From Levilactobacillus enshiensis (lineage in GTDB: Bacteria > Bacillota > Bacilli > Lactobacillales > Lactobacillaceae), in assembly GCF_007115095.1 (NCBI RefSeq), contig NZ_SULH01000014.1:18510-82509 (forward strand): 64,000 nucleotides of DNA. The letters are read 5' to 3'. Position numbers and translations under genes: made by a program. Under the pieces are notes generated by a model, which made no database searches, was not told the DNA's origin, and saw only the letters and a list, made by a program, of their open reading frames with translations. Below, one piece after another: positions 1 through 8,896 of this stretch (its first letter is position 1; every line of letters starts with the position of its first letter).

Positions 1-283
1 ACAGTACGCTTAGACGACACTGAAGACAACTGTAATGGTCGTTATCAATTGAACGAAAATGCTAGGTTCCTCCTAAACCAACGTTAAAGCCGACCGTTAG
101 TTAGCCGTCCAACTTATTCGAGTATCTTAAACCTACCTCGTCTTCCTAAAGCCTTAAAGTGAATACACCAATTAGCAGGTTCTAGATTGCTCAGCATGAT
201 TAGCCAACCAACTAACCTCAGGCTAACCAATCCGCCGGCGAAGTGGTCGGCAGATTCATAATTCGCGTGACGAGGTGAACGCA
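1..283. other. Leading spacer, no gene seen
   Basis: No convincing reading frame is present. A weak inverted repeat (GCCGGC / GTCGGC, around 233-252) has no T-tract, so I do not call it a terminator. The only functional element I can support is the GAGGTG ribosome-binding site at 272-277 for the next gene. Confidence 0.4.
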
Positions 284-1009
284 ATGAAGGTTTTTACAAA
301 TGAACTCATCATTATGTTTCGTTATTTTTTGAAAGTCCAAACAACACAGTGGATTTTCCTAATCTATAGCATCTTACTGCCCTTGTTCATGATCATCCCG
401 AACCTTTCAACGACGGCACATGCCAGCTTAACGCAAATGCTAACGATAATCCTCCCGTGGATCGGTTTCTTGACCTTCAGCAATGCCATTTCAGCAAGTT
501 CAGATGTGATTGCACTGCGCGAACAGGGCTACTTAAAACAATACAAGACACTGGTGACCTCGTTGTCCGTTTTCACCGTCAGCAAGCAACTTGTTTGGTT
601 CACCATGCAGATTGCTGAACTCCTGCTCATTTCAGTCGTCTGTGCCGTCCTCTACCACTTGAACCTCCTCTTTATTTTCAGCACCCTGCTAGTCGCCAGC
701 GTCATGTCCTACTTGGTTCTGGCTAACATTTTTCAGTTTCTGATCCTGCTCCCAATCAACCTCAAAGTCCTGTCCGTCGTCAACTATATTTGTTTTGCCG
801 TTGCCTTTTTTCTCGCGTTCAGCGCTTCTCAGTTTCTTCACTTGCCCCTGTGGTCAAATCCCATCAACTTTTTCACCTTCTGTTACCGGCTCATCGTTGC
901 GCCACATCTCCTCCCCGCGTTGGGTTACTTGGCCGCACTTGGACTCAGCTTTATTATCAGTCGTCTCATTTTGAGAATCGTCAACACCGCGCCAGTGGAA
1001 AGAAGCTAA
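284..1009 (+). CDS. ABC-2-type transporter permease-like membrane protein
   Basis: An integral membrane protein of about 241 residues with six or so hydrophobic segments, including a long one near the N-terminus (WIFLIYSILLPLFMI). It is followed three bases later by an ABC ATPase gene, so it is most likely the membrane half of an ABC exporter of the ABC-2 class. The substrate cannot be told. An in-frame GTG lies at 275, but the GAGGTG ribosome-binding site at 272-277 overlaps it. The ATG at 284 sits six bases after that site and is the better start. Its ATPase partner is frameshifted in this sequence, so the transporter may not work. Confidence 0.65.
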   Translation: MKVFTNELIIMFRYFLKVQTTQWIFLIYSILLPLFMIIPNLSTTAHASLTQMLTIILPWIGFLTFSNAISASSDVIALREQGYLKQYKTLVTSLSVFTVSKQLVWFTMQIAELLLISVVCAVLYHLNLLFIFSTLLVASVMSYLVLANIFQFLILLPINLKVLSVVNYICFAVAFFLAFSASQFLHLPLWSNPINFFTFCYRLIVAPHLLPALGYLAALGLSFIISRLILRIVNTAPVERS

Positions 1010-1012
1010 GTC

Positions 1013-1712
1013 ATGGAATTAAAAAATTACTCATACACCTACCAACATGAAACGTCAGCCGCCCTCAATCAACTTAACTACCAAGTTCATCCCCATGCCG
1101 TCAACTTTGTGATTGGACCAAATGGTTCCGGTAAGAGCACGTTGATCGATGCCCTCACGTTGAACACGCGGTTCGGTCAGATATCGGGTCAGGTCATTGG
1201 CCCCGATCACGACGACTACCTGTACGTGACCCAAATGTTACCGATGCTCGGAGCTGTTCGCTGTTCCGAGATTGCCAAGTTCATCTTGGGAAATATTTTT
1301 TTGACGTCCCACATTGCGCTCGACCACCTAGCAGGTTGCTTTGAGAAATGTGTACACCTTTCTCAAAGCCGTCTGGCACAAAAAGTATAACGATCTATCT
1401 GGTGGCGAACAAAAACTATTACAGTTATATCTCTTCCTACAATCGAAAAAGGGGGTCGTGGTTTTGGACGAACCCTCTGCTTATATTGACCGCCAACATG
1501 TGAAACAGGTATTCACTTTAATCGAAGAAAAGCTACAACAACAAACCTTTTTGATTGTCACCCACGACGTTCGTGACATTCGCCTAGTTCCCAATGCATT
1601 CGTCACGGTCTTAAATCAAGGTAAAATTGCTGCGGAACTGCGCGGACAAGACTTCATTGATCGTGAATTCACTCAAGAGCTTCCCTTTATTTATGATTTT
1701 GCCCAGTATTAG
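1013..1712 (+). pseudogene. ABC transporter ATP-binding protein, frameshifted
   Basis: The first frame (1013-1390) carries the Walker A motif GPNGSGKST. The ABC signature LSGGEQ, Walker B VVLDEPS and the H-loop region VTHD lie in a different frame that ends at 1712. A stop at 1329-1331 limits the second frame on its left, so the shift must lie between about 1332 and 1390. Taking one A out of the A5 run at 1380-1384 would join the frames as LAQKYNDLSGGEQ, which reads naturally for the family. The reconstructed length of about 230 residues is normal. This could be a real inactivation or a sequencing error. It pairs with the permease just upstream. Confidence 0.75.
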
Positions 1713-1819
1713 GTTAATCACGTGCTAGCAATCTATATCGCCACGCGTGAGACAAACTAGCCAAACGAGCAGGCGACAGGCCCCAACTGCTGTGATTTCT
1801 GCCAATCTTTAGCGCCAAC

Positions 1820-1866
1820 AAAAAACGCCCAGGAGAACCTCCGATGGTTTCTCCCGTGCGTTTTTT
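1820..1866. terminator. Bidirectional terminator
   Basis: AAAAAACGC and GCGTTTTTT flank an inner GGAGAA / TTCTCC pairing. The element has an A-run on one side and a T-run on the other, so it can stop the ABC genes on the plus strand and the small gene at 1921-2157 on the minus strand. Confidence 0.7.
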
Positions 1867-1920
1867 AATTGCTAGCGGTGCACCCATCATGGGCCTGTCA
1901 TCCACCGTCGCTTATGTACA

Positions 1921-2157
1921 TTACCGTGACCGAAAATCATGAATCACTTCTACCAAATCAATCAGCAAGAACGCCACGATAAAACCGCCCACTGATTGCA
2001 CAAATAGCACCGCATAATCCCGCCAAAGCAACTGTCCCAGGGCAAAATAGTCCACGACTGCCTTGATCAAGAATACCGGTATCAGCAAACAGATAAAGAC
2101 TTCTAAGAGGTCAACTGTCTGATGAACCTTCTCCAAAAACACTTCATGTAAATGCAT
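1921..2157 (-). CDS. Small hypothetical membrane protein
   Basis: A 78-residue protein with two strongly hydrophobic stretches (LLEVFICLLIPVFLIKAVVDYF and VGGFIVAFLLIDLVEVI) separated by a short charged loop. It has a GAGGAGG ribosome-binding site eight bases before the ATG, so it is probably translated. I do not recognise the family. Topology suggests two membrane passes with short tails. It stands alone, with a shared terminator downstream. Confidence 0.6.
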   Translation of the reverse strand: MHLHEVFLEKVHQTVDLLEVFICLLIPVFLIKAVVDYFALGQLLWRDYAVLFVQSVGGFIVAFLLIDLVEVIHDFRSR

Positions 2158-2656
2158 GACACCATCCTCCTCGATAGTCTCACCATGTGTTCTGATGCTA
2201 GCCGTTACTGGTCAGCTTTCCCCGTGATCAGCAACAGTTCAGGGGGTTCCCCAACCTCCTATGTTTTAGGGTAACATAACTTTACCCTTCATTACCATGA
2301 TTATGGACCATCTTTCTAAAAGAATTTTCCGGTCACCAGTTGGTTCAAGCTCGCAACTGACTCGACCGTTAACCTAGCAAAAAAGCCGTGACGACCTGGT
2401 TGTCGTGACGACTTTTTCTAGAGGGGTTAGTTTCAATTGTTACGGTGAGTGGTGTCTCTCGGGGCAGGCGCTCACTGGGACGGATAAGATTGTGAAAAAG
2501 AGGGGTGGTGTCTTTGGCCTAGGCCTATGGGTGTCCGATAACTAGGCTGACCAGCTAATCTATATCAGGTACTTGCTTAAGCTAGTCTCGGTTTACTCGA
2601 AGTGGATGCTGTTGCAACTAGCTTCGATCGTTACGCTCGGCATCGGTAATTGACCG
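2158..2656. other. Spacer between small membrane gene and peptide-binding gene
   Basis: No reading frame is supported. It contains the terminator of the peptide-binding gene (2379-2417) and a loose inverted repeat GTGAG / CTCAC around 2445-2478. Nothing else is recognisable. Confidence 0.4.
2379..2417 (-). terminator. Terminator of the peptide-binding protein gene
   Basis: On the minus strand a stem AGTCGTCACGAC / GTCGTCACGGCT with two mismatches is followed by six T. An opposite A-run makes it possibly bidirectional. It lies about 240 bases past the stop of the gene at 2657. Confidence 0.6.
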
Positions 2657-4267
2657 TTATTTCCAATAAGCATACTTATATTGGGCATCGCTCATCATCG
2701 TGTACTTGACGCCGCCAACGGATTTCGATACCAAGTGCGCCTTAGCCTGTTGATACAGCGGCACTAAGCCGGCTTGCTTCGTCACGTAGGTGTCAGCTTC
2801 CTTCATCAGGTCCCACCGCTGGGCCGTGGTGTGGCTCGCGGTATCGCTGACTTGGTTCATCAGATCCGTGAAGTGGGCGTTGTTCCACTTGGTGAAGTTC
2901 ACCGAGCTGGTCCCGTCTGCCATCTGTAAGAAGTCTGCTGGGTCCCGGAAGTCGGTCGTCCAGCCATCCAAATCAATGTCAAAGTTTTCGGCCGCGCCCT
3001 TGGCAATCTGTTGGGCCAATGGCATCGACTTGATGGTCAGCGTCAGGCCTGGCATGTACTTCTGCGCTTGTTGCTGGAGGTATTGGGCCGTGTGCTTCTG
3101 TTCGTCGGTGTCGGCCGTCAGGAGTTCCAGATTGGCCTTCTTGATGCCCAGTTCCTTCTTAGCTTCATTCCACAGTGTCGTGGCCTTACTTGGATCGTAA
3201 CTGACCAGGTTCCCCACTTCCTTAGCAAAGTCTTCACCGGTCTTAGGGTTATCGCCGTCACCGGAAGGAATCAGACTCTTAGCGGCCGCAGACCCGTCCT
3301 GCAAAACGTTCTTGGTCAGCGCATTTCTATCGACCACGTAAGAGAAGGCTTGCCGTACCTTGGTGTTGTGCGTCACGGTCCGCTTGTCGTTAAATTCCAA
3401 GAACCGCATCGAACTGTTCAGCGTGGTCATCAGCTCAGGGTTGTTGGCATTTTGTTTGATGTACTGCCCGGACAACGTCGTTTCTTGAACCTTACCGGAC
3501 TTAAAGAGGTTGGCTGACGTTCCCGGATCCTTGACGACCTGCACGTTAACCTTCTTGATCTTGACGTTCTTCGCGTTCCAGTAATGGTCGTTCTTCACGT
3601 AGGACCAGCTGTCATTAGACCCCTGCCAGTTAACCAACTTGTAGGCCCCTTCGGACATAGTCTTCTCGGAGGACGTCCCGTACTTGCTACCGTACTGCTT
3701 AAAGAGGTCCGTCTTCATGGGGTAAATGGCGGTCGCTAAAATGTCAGGCAACCAGGGTTGGGGCTTCGACAGCGTCATCTGCAAGGTGCTCTTGTTCAGC
3801 GCCTTGACGCCCAGTGCCGACGGGGCCAGCTTACCAGACTGCACGGCGGCGTAATTCTTCACGTACTGTAACTTGTTTGCCACCTGTGACTTGGATTGCG
3901 GGTTGACCTGCCAGTCCATGCTGGTCACGAAGTCTTGTGCCGTCACGGGGTCACCATTTTGCCATTTTGCGTTGGCTTTGATCTTAAAGGTATACACGGT
4001 GCCATTCTGCGTTGGCTTGACCACCTTTTCGGCCACACCCGCAACGACCTTGCCACTCTCATCCAACGTGTAGAGGCCCTCTTCCGTCTGACCGATCATG
4101 CTGGAACTGTTACTGTCACCAGAGATCGCGGGATTAGCCGTGGCGGGATTCCCGATCATCGTGACGTTCAGCGCCTTATCCTCGCTACTGTGGGCTTCCG
4201 TGCTCCCACAACCAGCGAGGGCCGTAACTGCCAACAACCCAAAACCTAATCCCAATAATTTTTTCAT
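2657..4267 (-). CDS. Oligopeptide ABC transporter substrate-binding lipoprotein (OppA family)
   Basis: A 536-residue extracellular solute-binding protein of family 5 (SBP_bac_5). The N-terminus is a lipoprotein signal, MKKLLGLGFGLLAVTALAGC, with lipobox LAGC, so the mature protein is lipid-anchored at Cys20. The body shows the typical features of the family: a QTEEGLYTLDESGKV entry region, NDHYWNAKNVK, and a C-terminal DFRDPADFLQMADG segment. It would capture peptides for an Opp permease, which is not encoded next to it, so it is an orphan binding protein. GAGGGG sits eight bases before the ATG. A T-box leader precedes it, so expression should rise when a particular tRNA is uncharged. Confidence 0.9.
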   Translation of the reverse strand: MKKLLGLGFGLLAVTALAGCGSTEAHSSEDKALNVTMIGNPATANPAISGDSNSSSMIGQTEEGLYTLDESGKVVAGVAEKVVKPTQNGTVYTFKIKANAKWQNGDPVTAQDFVTSMDWQVNPQSKSQVANKLQYVKNYAAVQSGKLAPSALGVKALNKSTLQMTLSKPQPWLPDILATAIYPMKTDLFKQYGSKYGTSSEKTMSEGAYKLVNWQGSNDSWSYVKNDHYWNAKNVKIKKVNVQVVKDPGTSANLFKSGKVQETTLSGQYIKQNANNPELMTTLNSSMRFLEFNDKRTVTHNTKVRQAFSYVVDRNALTKNVLQDGSAAAKSLIPSGDGDNPKTGEDFAKEVGNLVSYDPSKATTLWNEAKKELGIKKANLELLTADTDEQKHTAQYLQQQAQKYMPGLTLTIKSMPLAQQIAKGAAENFDIDLDGWTTDFRDPADFLQMADGTSSVNFTKWNNAHFTDLMNQVSDTASHTTAQRWDLMKEADTYVTKQAGLVPLYQQAKAHLVSKSVGGVKYTMMSDAQYKYAYWK

Positions 4268-4295
4268 TTTAATTACCCCTCATTCGTTTGTCTGA

Positions 4296-4558
4296 CTAAA
4301 AAAAGCGCGCCATCCTCGTTGACCCCCTCAGGTCAACAAGGGCGACTCGCTCGCGGTACCACCTTGTTTTATCTCTCGTGGAGTTGGCGTTGACCAACTC
4401 ACCGTGCGGTAATGGGCACGACCCAGTGGCGGCTACTGCATTCACCGGCACGACTACAAGATGCGCTTCACTTTTCCGTCCACGTTCGGCTTCCATCGTC
4501 CCGAACTCGCTGGGGTGTCGTGGTCAAGTTACTCTTCTTGATAACGTCTGTTTGATTG
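4296..4558 (-). promoter_or_regulatory. T-box riboswitch leader
   Basis: On the minus strand the conserved T-box sequence AACAAGGTGGTACCGCG is at 4352-4368. It is followed by a terminator whose stem includes GTTGACC / GGTCAAC and ends in seven T (4296-4352). Upstream are Stem I hallmarks: AAGAAGAGTAA, then AGCGAG and GATGGAAGCCG. The segment GAAGCGCATCTTG should hold the specifier loop. CGC (Arg), directly before an A, is one candidate and GCG (Ala) another; I cannot settle it. The family works by uncharged tRNA stabilising the antiterminator, letting transcription enter the peptide-binding gene. Confidence 0.9.
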
Positions 4559-4564
4559 ATATTT

Positions 4565-4593
4565 AATTTATCATCATTCATTTTTAATGTCAA
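4565..4593 (-). promoter_or_regulatory. Promoter of the T-box leader
   Basis: The minus strand reads TTGACA (4588-4593), a 17-base spacer and TAAATT (4565-4570), a near-consensus sigma-A promoter. It puts the transcript start near 4558, about 290 bases before the coding region. Confidence 0.75.
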
Positions 4594-4641
4594 TGGTTTT
4601 ATAAACATTCATTTTTATGTATATTTTAGTTAAAAAATGAC

Positions 4642-4679
4642 AAAAAAAGAGCTAACCCGCGTCGCCGTAGGTTAGCTCA
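4642..4679 (-). terminator. Terminator of the small secreted protein gene
   Basis: A perfect nine-base stem GAGCTAACC / GGTTAGCTC is followed on the minus strand by seven T. It lies directly after the stop at 4726. Confidence 0.8.
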
Positions 4680-4725
4680 ACTGTATATGCACTGTTTAAA
4701 CGTTCAAAAATCAGCTAAAACTTTT

Positions 4726-5001
4726 TTATTTATTCACGCAACGCTGTTGTTGCTGGGTAGCTGCCGTCGTCGTGGTCTGGCGACTAACCGTCTTGCCCGC
4801 TTGACTCGTTGTTTTTTGCGTCTTGATCTGAACGTGACCCTTCCCCGTCTGATTCGACAGCTTCACCATCGTTTGACCAGAAGTTGGTTGAACGACGGAA
4901 TCTGTCACGGTCGACTGATTGTGCGGTGTTTGAGCGAACAAGAGTCCCCCAGCGACCAGGCCAATCAGCAGACCACTGATTCCCCGTGTCCTCTTTTTCA
5001 T
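4726..5001 (-). CDS. Small secreted or membrane-anchored hypothetical protein
   Basis: A 91-residue protein beginning with positive residues and a hydrophobic stretch (MKKRTRGISGLLIGLVAGGL), which looks like a signal peptide or single anchor. The rest is polar, rich in Thr, Gln and Lys, with no family I know. A possible cleavage site follows LLFAQT. GGGGAG lies six bases before the ATG and a strong terminator follows, so it looks like a genuine single-gene unit. Its role is unknown. Confidence 0.55.
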   Translation of the reverse strand: MKKRTRGISGLLIGLVAGGLLFAQTPHNQSTVTDSVVQPTSGQTMVKLSNQTGKGHVQIKTQKTTSQAGKTVSRQTTTTAATQQQQRCVNK

Positions 5002-5073
5002 GTGCTTCTCCCCGATTTCCCTAAAATCTTAGTTGTTCCTCTAAACCAATTATACACCCAAACGCCAACGAAG

Positions 5074-6249
5074 CTATTTGAAAATTTCGACGTGCCGCCG
5101 GTTCGTGGTGATGACCAGTCCGTTGAGCCCCAAAATCAGCAGGTTCGCGATCGCCGCAATGATGAACAGCAACGTGTAAGATGAATGATCAATGACGATA
5201 CCACCAAAGAGCGGGCCAAACGCACGCCCCATGGATGCCCACGCGTTAGCCATCCCCTGGTACTTCCCTTTGACCACGCTGGGCGTTAAACTGTTAACAA
5301 TCGCGGGTATCGCGGGAAAGGCCGTGGCCTCCCCCATCGTTAGAATAATCATGGCAATGACGAAATGTAGGTAGTCCTTGGCGAAAATCAACGTGACAAA
5401 CGAGAGCGCCACAAAGAAAATACCGGCATACACTTGCAGGTACAGGTTGCTGAAGTAGTTGCCCAGCCAATTTAACCCCGCCTGGAACACCACGATCAGG
5501 CCCGCATTTAGCGTCCACAGCAGGCTGTATTCCTTCATCGGAATGCCCATCCCTGTCATGTAGACGGAGAGGTTGGAGACCCACTGCTCGTACATGATCC
5601 AGATGACGACCAGTGAAATGAAGAAGGTCCCCATAATCCGCCGATTCGGCAGAGCGATGTGTACGGCCGTCTTCTCCTGAATGCTAGCTTGACGGTTCAT
5701 CACGGCCGGCGCCTTGTAACAGACGATGACCACGATGAAGAAGAACAGGAACAGGCTAAACGCGATGCCAAAGAGTAGCGTCACACTCGTTGCGTACACG
5801 AAGCCGACCAGGGCGGTCCCTAAGACGACACCCAGGTTTTGCGCGAAATAGAGCATGTTGAAGATGTAACGCCCATCGCGACTGTGAATCGTGGTCCCGA
5901 GCGAATTGACCATCGTCAGCGTCCACCCTGAGGCGAACCCCAGGAACACTAACGCAATGGGAAACGCCGGCCAACCGTGATTGACCATCAACGCCGCCAA
6001 GGTCACCAGCGACACACTCACTCCACCAATCGTCAGATAATAGGGATTCAACCGGTCGAATAGCCGACCACCTAGAACACTCCCCACCACATTTGCTAGG
6101 GAATACAGGAGTAGAATCACCCCGACTAGCGTTAGCGACGCCCCCAACCGATTGTGGAGGTAAATCGTTGTTAGCGGCCAAATAAAACTCATCCCGATAC
6201 TGCTGAACAGGGCGCCCAGCAGTAACCAGCGTAAACGGATCTCTTGCAA
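5074..6249 (-). CDS. MFS transporter, multidrug-type
   Basis: A protein of about 391 residues with twelve predicted membrane helices and the major-facilitator loop pattern (GGRLFDRLNPY after helix 2; GKYQGMANAWASMGRAFGPLFGG in the second half). It resembles MDR-family exporters of lactic acid bacteria; the substrate is unknown. The open frame extends to a TTG at 6267, but its first codons are the ribosome-binding site AGGAGG itself. The TTG at 6247-6249, eight bases after AGGAGG, is the likely start. An IclR-type regulator is divergent from it and may control it. Confidence 0.75.
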   Translation of the reverse strand: MQEIRLRWLLLGALFSSIGMSFIWPLTTIYLHNRLGASLTLVGVILLLYSLANVVGSVLGGRLFDRLNPYYLTIGGVSVSLVTLAALMVNHGWPAFPIALVFLGFASGWTLTMVNSLGTTIHSRDGRYIFNMLYFAQNLGVVLGTALVGFVYATSVTLLFGIAFSLFLFFFIVVIVCYKAPAVMNRQASIQEKTAVHIALPNRRIMGTFFISLVVIWIMYEQWVSNLSVYMTGMGIPMKEYSLLWTLNAGLIVVFQAGLNWLGNYFSNLYLQVYAGIFFVALSFVTLIFAKDYLHFVIAMIILTMGEATAFPAIPAIVNSLTPSVVKGKYQGMANAWASMGRAFGPLFGGIVIDHSSYTLLFIIAAIANLLILGLNGLVITTNRRHVEIFK

Positions 6250-6428
6250 CCCGACTCGCCTCCTCAATAATTATGTAAGTAATGGGGGACTTTGCCGCAT
6301 CAGGACTCCCCGGTAACCGAGTGTTCGTGGGCAATCCCCCCTGAATCATCTAAGATTAAAATTTAATTAGACTTTATCAATTCTAGCACGGGACTTCCGG
6401 GAACACTAGCCCCACTTAGGAGAAAATT

Positions 6429-7139
6429 ATGACCAAACTGATTCAATCCATCCAACGGGCCACCGCCATCTGTCAGTATATCGCCGGTCACCCCGAGACG
6501 TCACTCAAAACGCTACAGACAATTTTTCAATTACCCAAAACGACTTTATTCGGAATCCTGGCAACGCTGACTAACGACGAAATTCTCTACAAGAATCCCC
6601 AGACGACGGCCTATTCCTTGGGCCGTGCCGCGCTGAGGTTAGCCGATCCGCTACCGGCAGACCACCTCCTGGACTTATTACGCCCCGAATTGACCCACCT
6701 CGCGACTGATTTAAATCTCGCGGTCCACGTCGCCGTTCGCCGCGGCACGGTCGCCCACTACCTGGCTAAAATTGAGGCGCCCCATCCCCAACACGTCTCG
6801 GCAGCACCGGGGGCGGATGATCCCCTCGCCACGACAGCTGCCGGTAAGCTCCTGCTGAGTGCCGCCCCAGCGAACTTTCGGTGCACCTATTTGACCACGG
6901 TCGCCACGAGTGCCGCACACCGTTTTCAAACCGAATTGCCAGCGATTTTGACCCACAACGTGGCCTATGATCATGGCGAGCAGGCCGACGACATTAACTG
7001 TGTCGCCGTGGGGTTACGCGACCGCCGCGGTGACCTGTTAGCAAGTTTGAGTGTCGTGGCACCGGGGGAGGCGGTAACCTTAGCGAACGGGGGAGCGGCG
7101 TTACTGGCCTTGGTCGACCGGTTGCGGGATCGGTTGTAA
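6429..7139 (+). CDS. IclR-family transcriptional regulator
   Basis: 236 residues. An N-terminal winged helix-turn-helix (about 5-65: ATAICQYIAG, SLKTLQTIFQLPKTTLFGILATL) is followed by the IclR effector domain (about 75-236), which ends with the usual NCVAVGLRDRRGDLLASLSVVAP segment. The family binds small acids or sugars and usually regulates a neighbouring gene. Here the divergent MFS gene, about 180 bases away, is the obvious candidate target. The GC-rich third positions match the neighbours. Confidence 0.8.
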   Translation: MTKLIQSIQRATAICQYIAGHPETSLKTLQTIFQLPKTTLFGILATLTNDEILYKNPQTTAYSLGRAALRLADPLPADHLLDLLRPELTHLATDLNLAVHVAVRRGTVAHYLAKIEAPHPQHVSAAPGADDPLATTAAGKLLLSAAPANFRCTYLTTVATSAAHRFQTELPAILTHNVAYDHGEQADDINCVAVGLRDRRGDLLASLSVVAPGEAVTLANGGAALLALVDRLRDRL

Positions 7140-7175
7140 TTAAAAAGGGGCTGCGACTTTTATCTCAGACCCTCG

Positions 7176-7349
7176 CTACTTATGTTTAGATTTAATATCG
7201 ATTACAGCCAGAATCACGGCGAAGAGAATCAGAACCGCCCACACCCCGATTTTTAGCAGACTCCCATTGGGAAAATTGCTCAAAAATCGTAGCGCAGCGA
7301 AGGCACAGAGCCCCCACACGAAAAATAGATAATTAATTTTATGGTTCAC
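7176..7349 (-). CDS. Small two-helix membrane protein
   Basis: A 57-residue frame starting GTG: MNHKINYLFFVWGLCAFAAL, then a second hydrophobic helix (VWAVLILFAVILAVIDI) and a basic tail KSKHK. An AGGAGG motif lies about 14 bases upstream, which is far for a ribosome-binding site, so the start is uncertain. The two-helix pattern with a lysine-rich end is common for small Lactobacillus membrane proteins. Function unknown. Confidence 0.5.
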   Translation of the reverse strand: MNHKINYLFFVWGLCAFAALRFLSNFPNGSLLKIGVWAVLILFAVILAVIDIKSKHK

Positions 7350-7430
7350 GGGTCCGTCCGCTCCCTCCTGACACTATCTAAATTATAGCCTTAACGTGTC
7401 AGGAGAACAACGATTCGCCCGCCGTTGGGT

Positions 7431-8183
7431 TTATTGGACCGGTTGGCCGGAGTGCTGTTCCAGCCCACCCGAGACTGGTAAGTTCTCTCCATTGATGGGA
7501 TCCGACTCATCGCTCGCCAAGAAGTACATGGCCCGGGCAATGTCCTCTGGCTTGGCAATGCGTTTGAGCGGATTCGCCTGCTCGAATTGAGCAACGACTT
7601 CGGCCGGATTTGCCATGAACATCGGCGTCTTGGTCGCACTCGGATCAACGTTATTCACGCGAATATTGTATTTGCCATAGTCCAGCGCCATCGCCCGTAC
7701 CAGGTTGACCACGGCCCCTTTCGCCGCGTTGTACGCCGCCATGTCGTAGTCACCGCGTAGACCAGAAATGGACCCCGTGTTGACGATGGTCCCGTGCCCC
7801 TGCGCAATCATCCCGGGAACGAAAGCGCGACTGGTCAGGTAAATGGCCTTCACGTCGACGGCCATGATGCGGTCCCAGGCACTTTCTTCGACGGTGTGGA
7901 GCTCGCCGGGCACAAAGATACCGGCGTTGTTGATGACGCTGTCAACGGTCCAACCATGGTCACTGATCGCGGTGGCTAGTGCTTGGACCGAAGCCGCTTG
8001 GCTGACATCGGTCGCGTGAAAGAAGAGCCGCTGGTAGCCGGCCTGCGTGAGATCTTTGACCGTTTGCGTTCCCTTTTCGGCGTTCAGATCGGCTAAAACG
8101 ACCTGCCAACCCCGATGACTAAAAAGTTTGACGGCACTGAGGCCCATACCGGACGTTGCGCCAGTAATAACAACTGTTTTCAT
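7431..8183 (-). CDS. Short-chain dehydrogenase/reductase (SDR)
   Basis: 250 residues with all classical SDR marks: the nucleotide site TGATSGMG near residues 7-14, NNAG near 85, catalytic Ser in NTGSISG, and YNAAK as the Tyr-Lys pair. ADLN after the second strand suggests preference for NADH, because Asp usually binds the adenosine ribose. The C-terminus PINGENLPVSGG is typical of 3-oxoacyl-ACP reductase-like and alcohol-oxidising SDRs; the substrate is not predictable. The frame extends upstream, but GGGAGG eight bases before the ATG at 8183 fixes the start. Confidence 0.85.
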   Translation of the reverse strand: MKTVVITGATSGMGLSAVKLFSHRGWQVVLADLNAEKGTQTVKDLTQAGYQRLFFHATDVSQAASVQALATAISDHGWTVDSVINNAGIFVPGELHTVEESAWDRIMAVDVKAIYLTSRAFVPGMIAQGHGTIVNTGSISGLRGDYDMAAYNAAKGAVVNLVRAMALDYGKYNIRVNNVDPSATKTPMFMANPAEVVAQFEQANPLKRIAKPEDIARAMYFLASDESDPINGENLPVSGGLEQHSGQPVQ

Positions 8184-8330
8184 CTGAAATACCTCCCGTT
8201 TAAGTCGGGGGTTCGGCCATGTCGAACGTGCTTGGCCACGACCCCGCATACTATACGACGCTAACCGAGGGTTGTCAATTGCATTTTCCGCGGTCCTTCC
8301 CTAAACTAACGCTAAGGAGGAGACCTGCTG

Positions 8331-8861
8331 ATGACTGTCTTACTATACAATGCTAGTGCCCGCAAACATGGTAATACCGCAACGCTGGGGGAACGCCTGC
8401 TGCGTGGCATTCCCCACACCACGATTCACTTAATGGACCACCAGTTGAATTTTGTTCAAGACAACCGCGACACCGAGCGCCCACAGGCAGATACGACCGA
8501 TGACTACGCCGCACTGATGGCCCAGATGAGATCCGCTGACGATATCGTCCTGGCGACCCCCGTCTACTGGTATGACATGGCCGCCCCACTAAAGGTGTTC
8601 ATGGACCGCTGGTTCGACAGCTACACCAACGACTTTCCCTTCCAAGGCAAGCGCGTCTACTTGTTAGTCGTGGGCGCCGACCAACCCGAAGTCAAGGCGA
8701 CTGGTATCACTAACGCGGTTCGCTATTCCTGCGAGTGGTTGCAAATGAATTTCCGCGGCGTGGCAGCGGTCACGGCAGACGGTCCCAACGATGTGGCCGC
8801 AATGACCACGTTACCGGCTAGTTTTGTGGCGTTACGTTTGAATTTGGAGAAAATAGTTTAG
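8331..8861 (+). CDS. NAD(P)H-dependent FMN reductase / flavodoxin-fold oxidoreductase
   Basis: 176 residues. The N-terminal strand and phosphate loop NASARKHGNT and the segment ATPVYWYDMAAPLKVFMDRWFD are the FMN-binding signatures of the flavodoxin-like NADPH-dependent FMN reductase family. It would reduce flavin or quinone-like substrates in the cytoplasm; the actual substrate is unknown. AAGGAGGAG precedes the ATG. It is divergent from the SDR gene. A parS-like palindrome lies three bases after its stop. Confidence 0.8.
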   Translation: MTVLLYNASARKHGNTATLGERLLRGIPHTTIHLMDHQLNFVQDNRDTERPQADTTDDYAALMAQMRSADDIVLATPVYWYDMAAPLKVFMDRWFDSYTNDFPFQGKRVYLLVVGADQPEVKATGITNAVRYSCEWLQMNFRGVAAVTADGPNDVAAMTTLPASFVALRLNLEKIV

Positions 8862-8863
8862 AA

Positions 8864-8879
8864 TGTTTCATGTGAAACA
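8864..8879. promoter_or_regulatory. parS-like ParB-binding palindrome
   Basis: TGTTTCATGTGAAACA differs at one inner position from the parS consensus TGTTNCACGTGAAACA. It lies between a stop codon and a terminator, about 25 kb left of the origin. Confidence 0.65.
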
Positions 8880-8896
8880 TCTGAATTAACCTAAAT

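Noticed and set aside
1376-1392. Programmed frameshifting in the ABC ATPase gene
   Set aside because: A -1 slip at the A-run would not reach the signature frame. A +1 event would be needed, with no known +1 signal present; mutation or error is simpler.
2790-4249. Several long plus-strand frames opposite the peptide-binding gene
   Set aside because: They are antisense shadows of a gene with a clear lipoprotein signal and family features, and lack ribosome-binding sites.
4296-4496. 66-codon frame on the minus strand
   Set aside because: It lies wholly in the T-box leader and its sequence is explained by the RNA structure.
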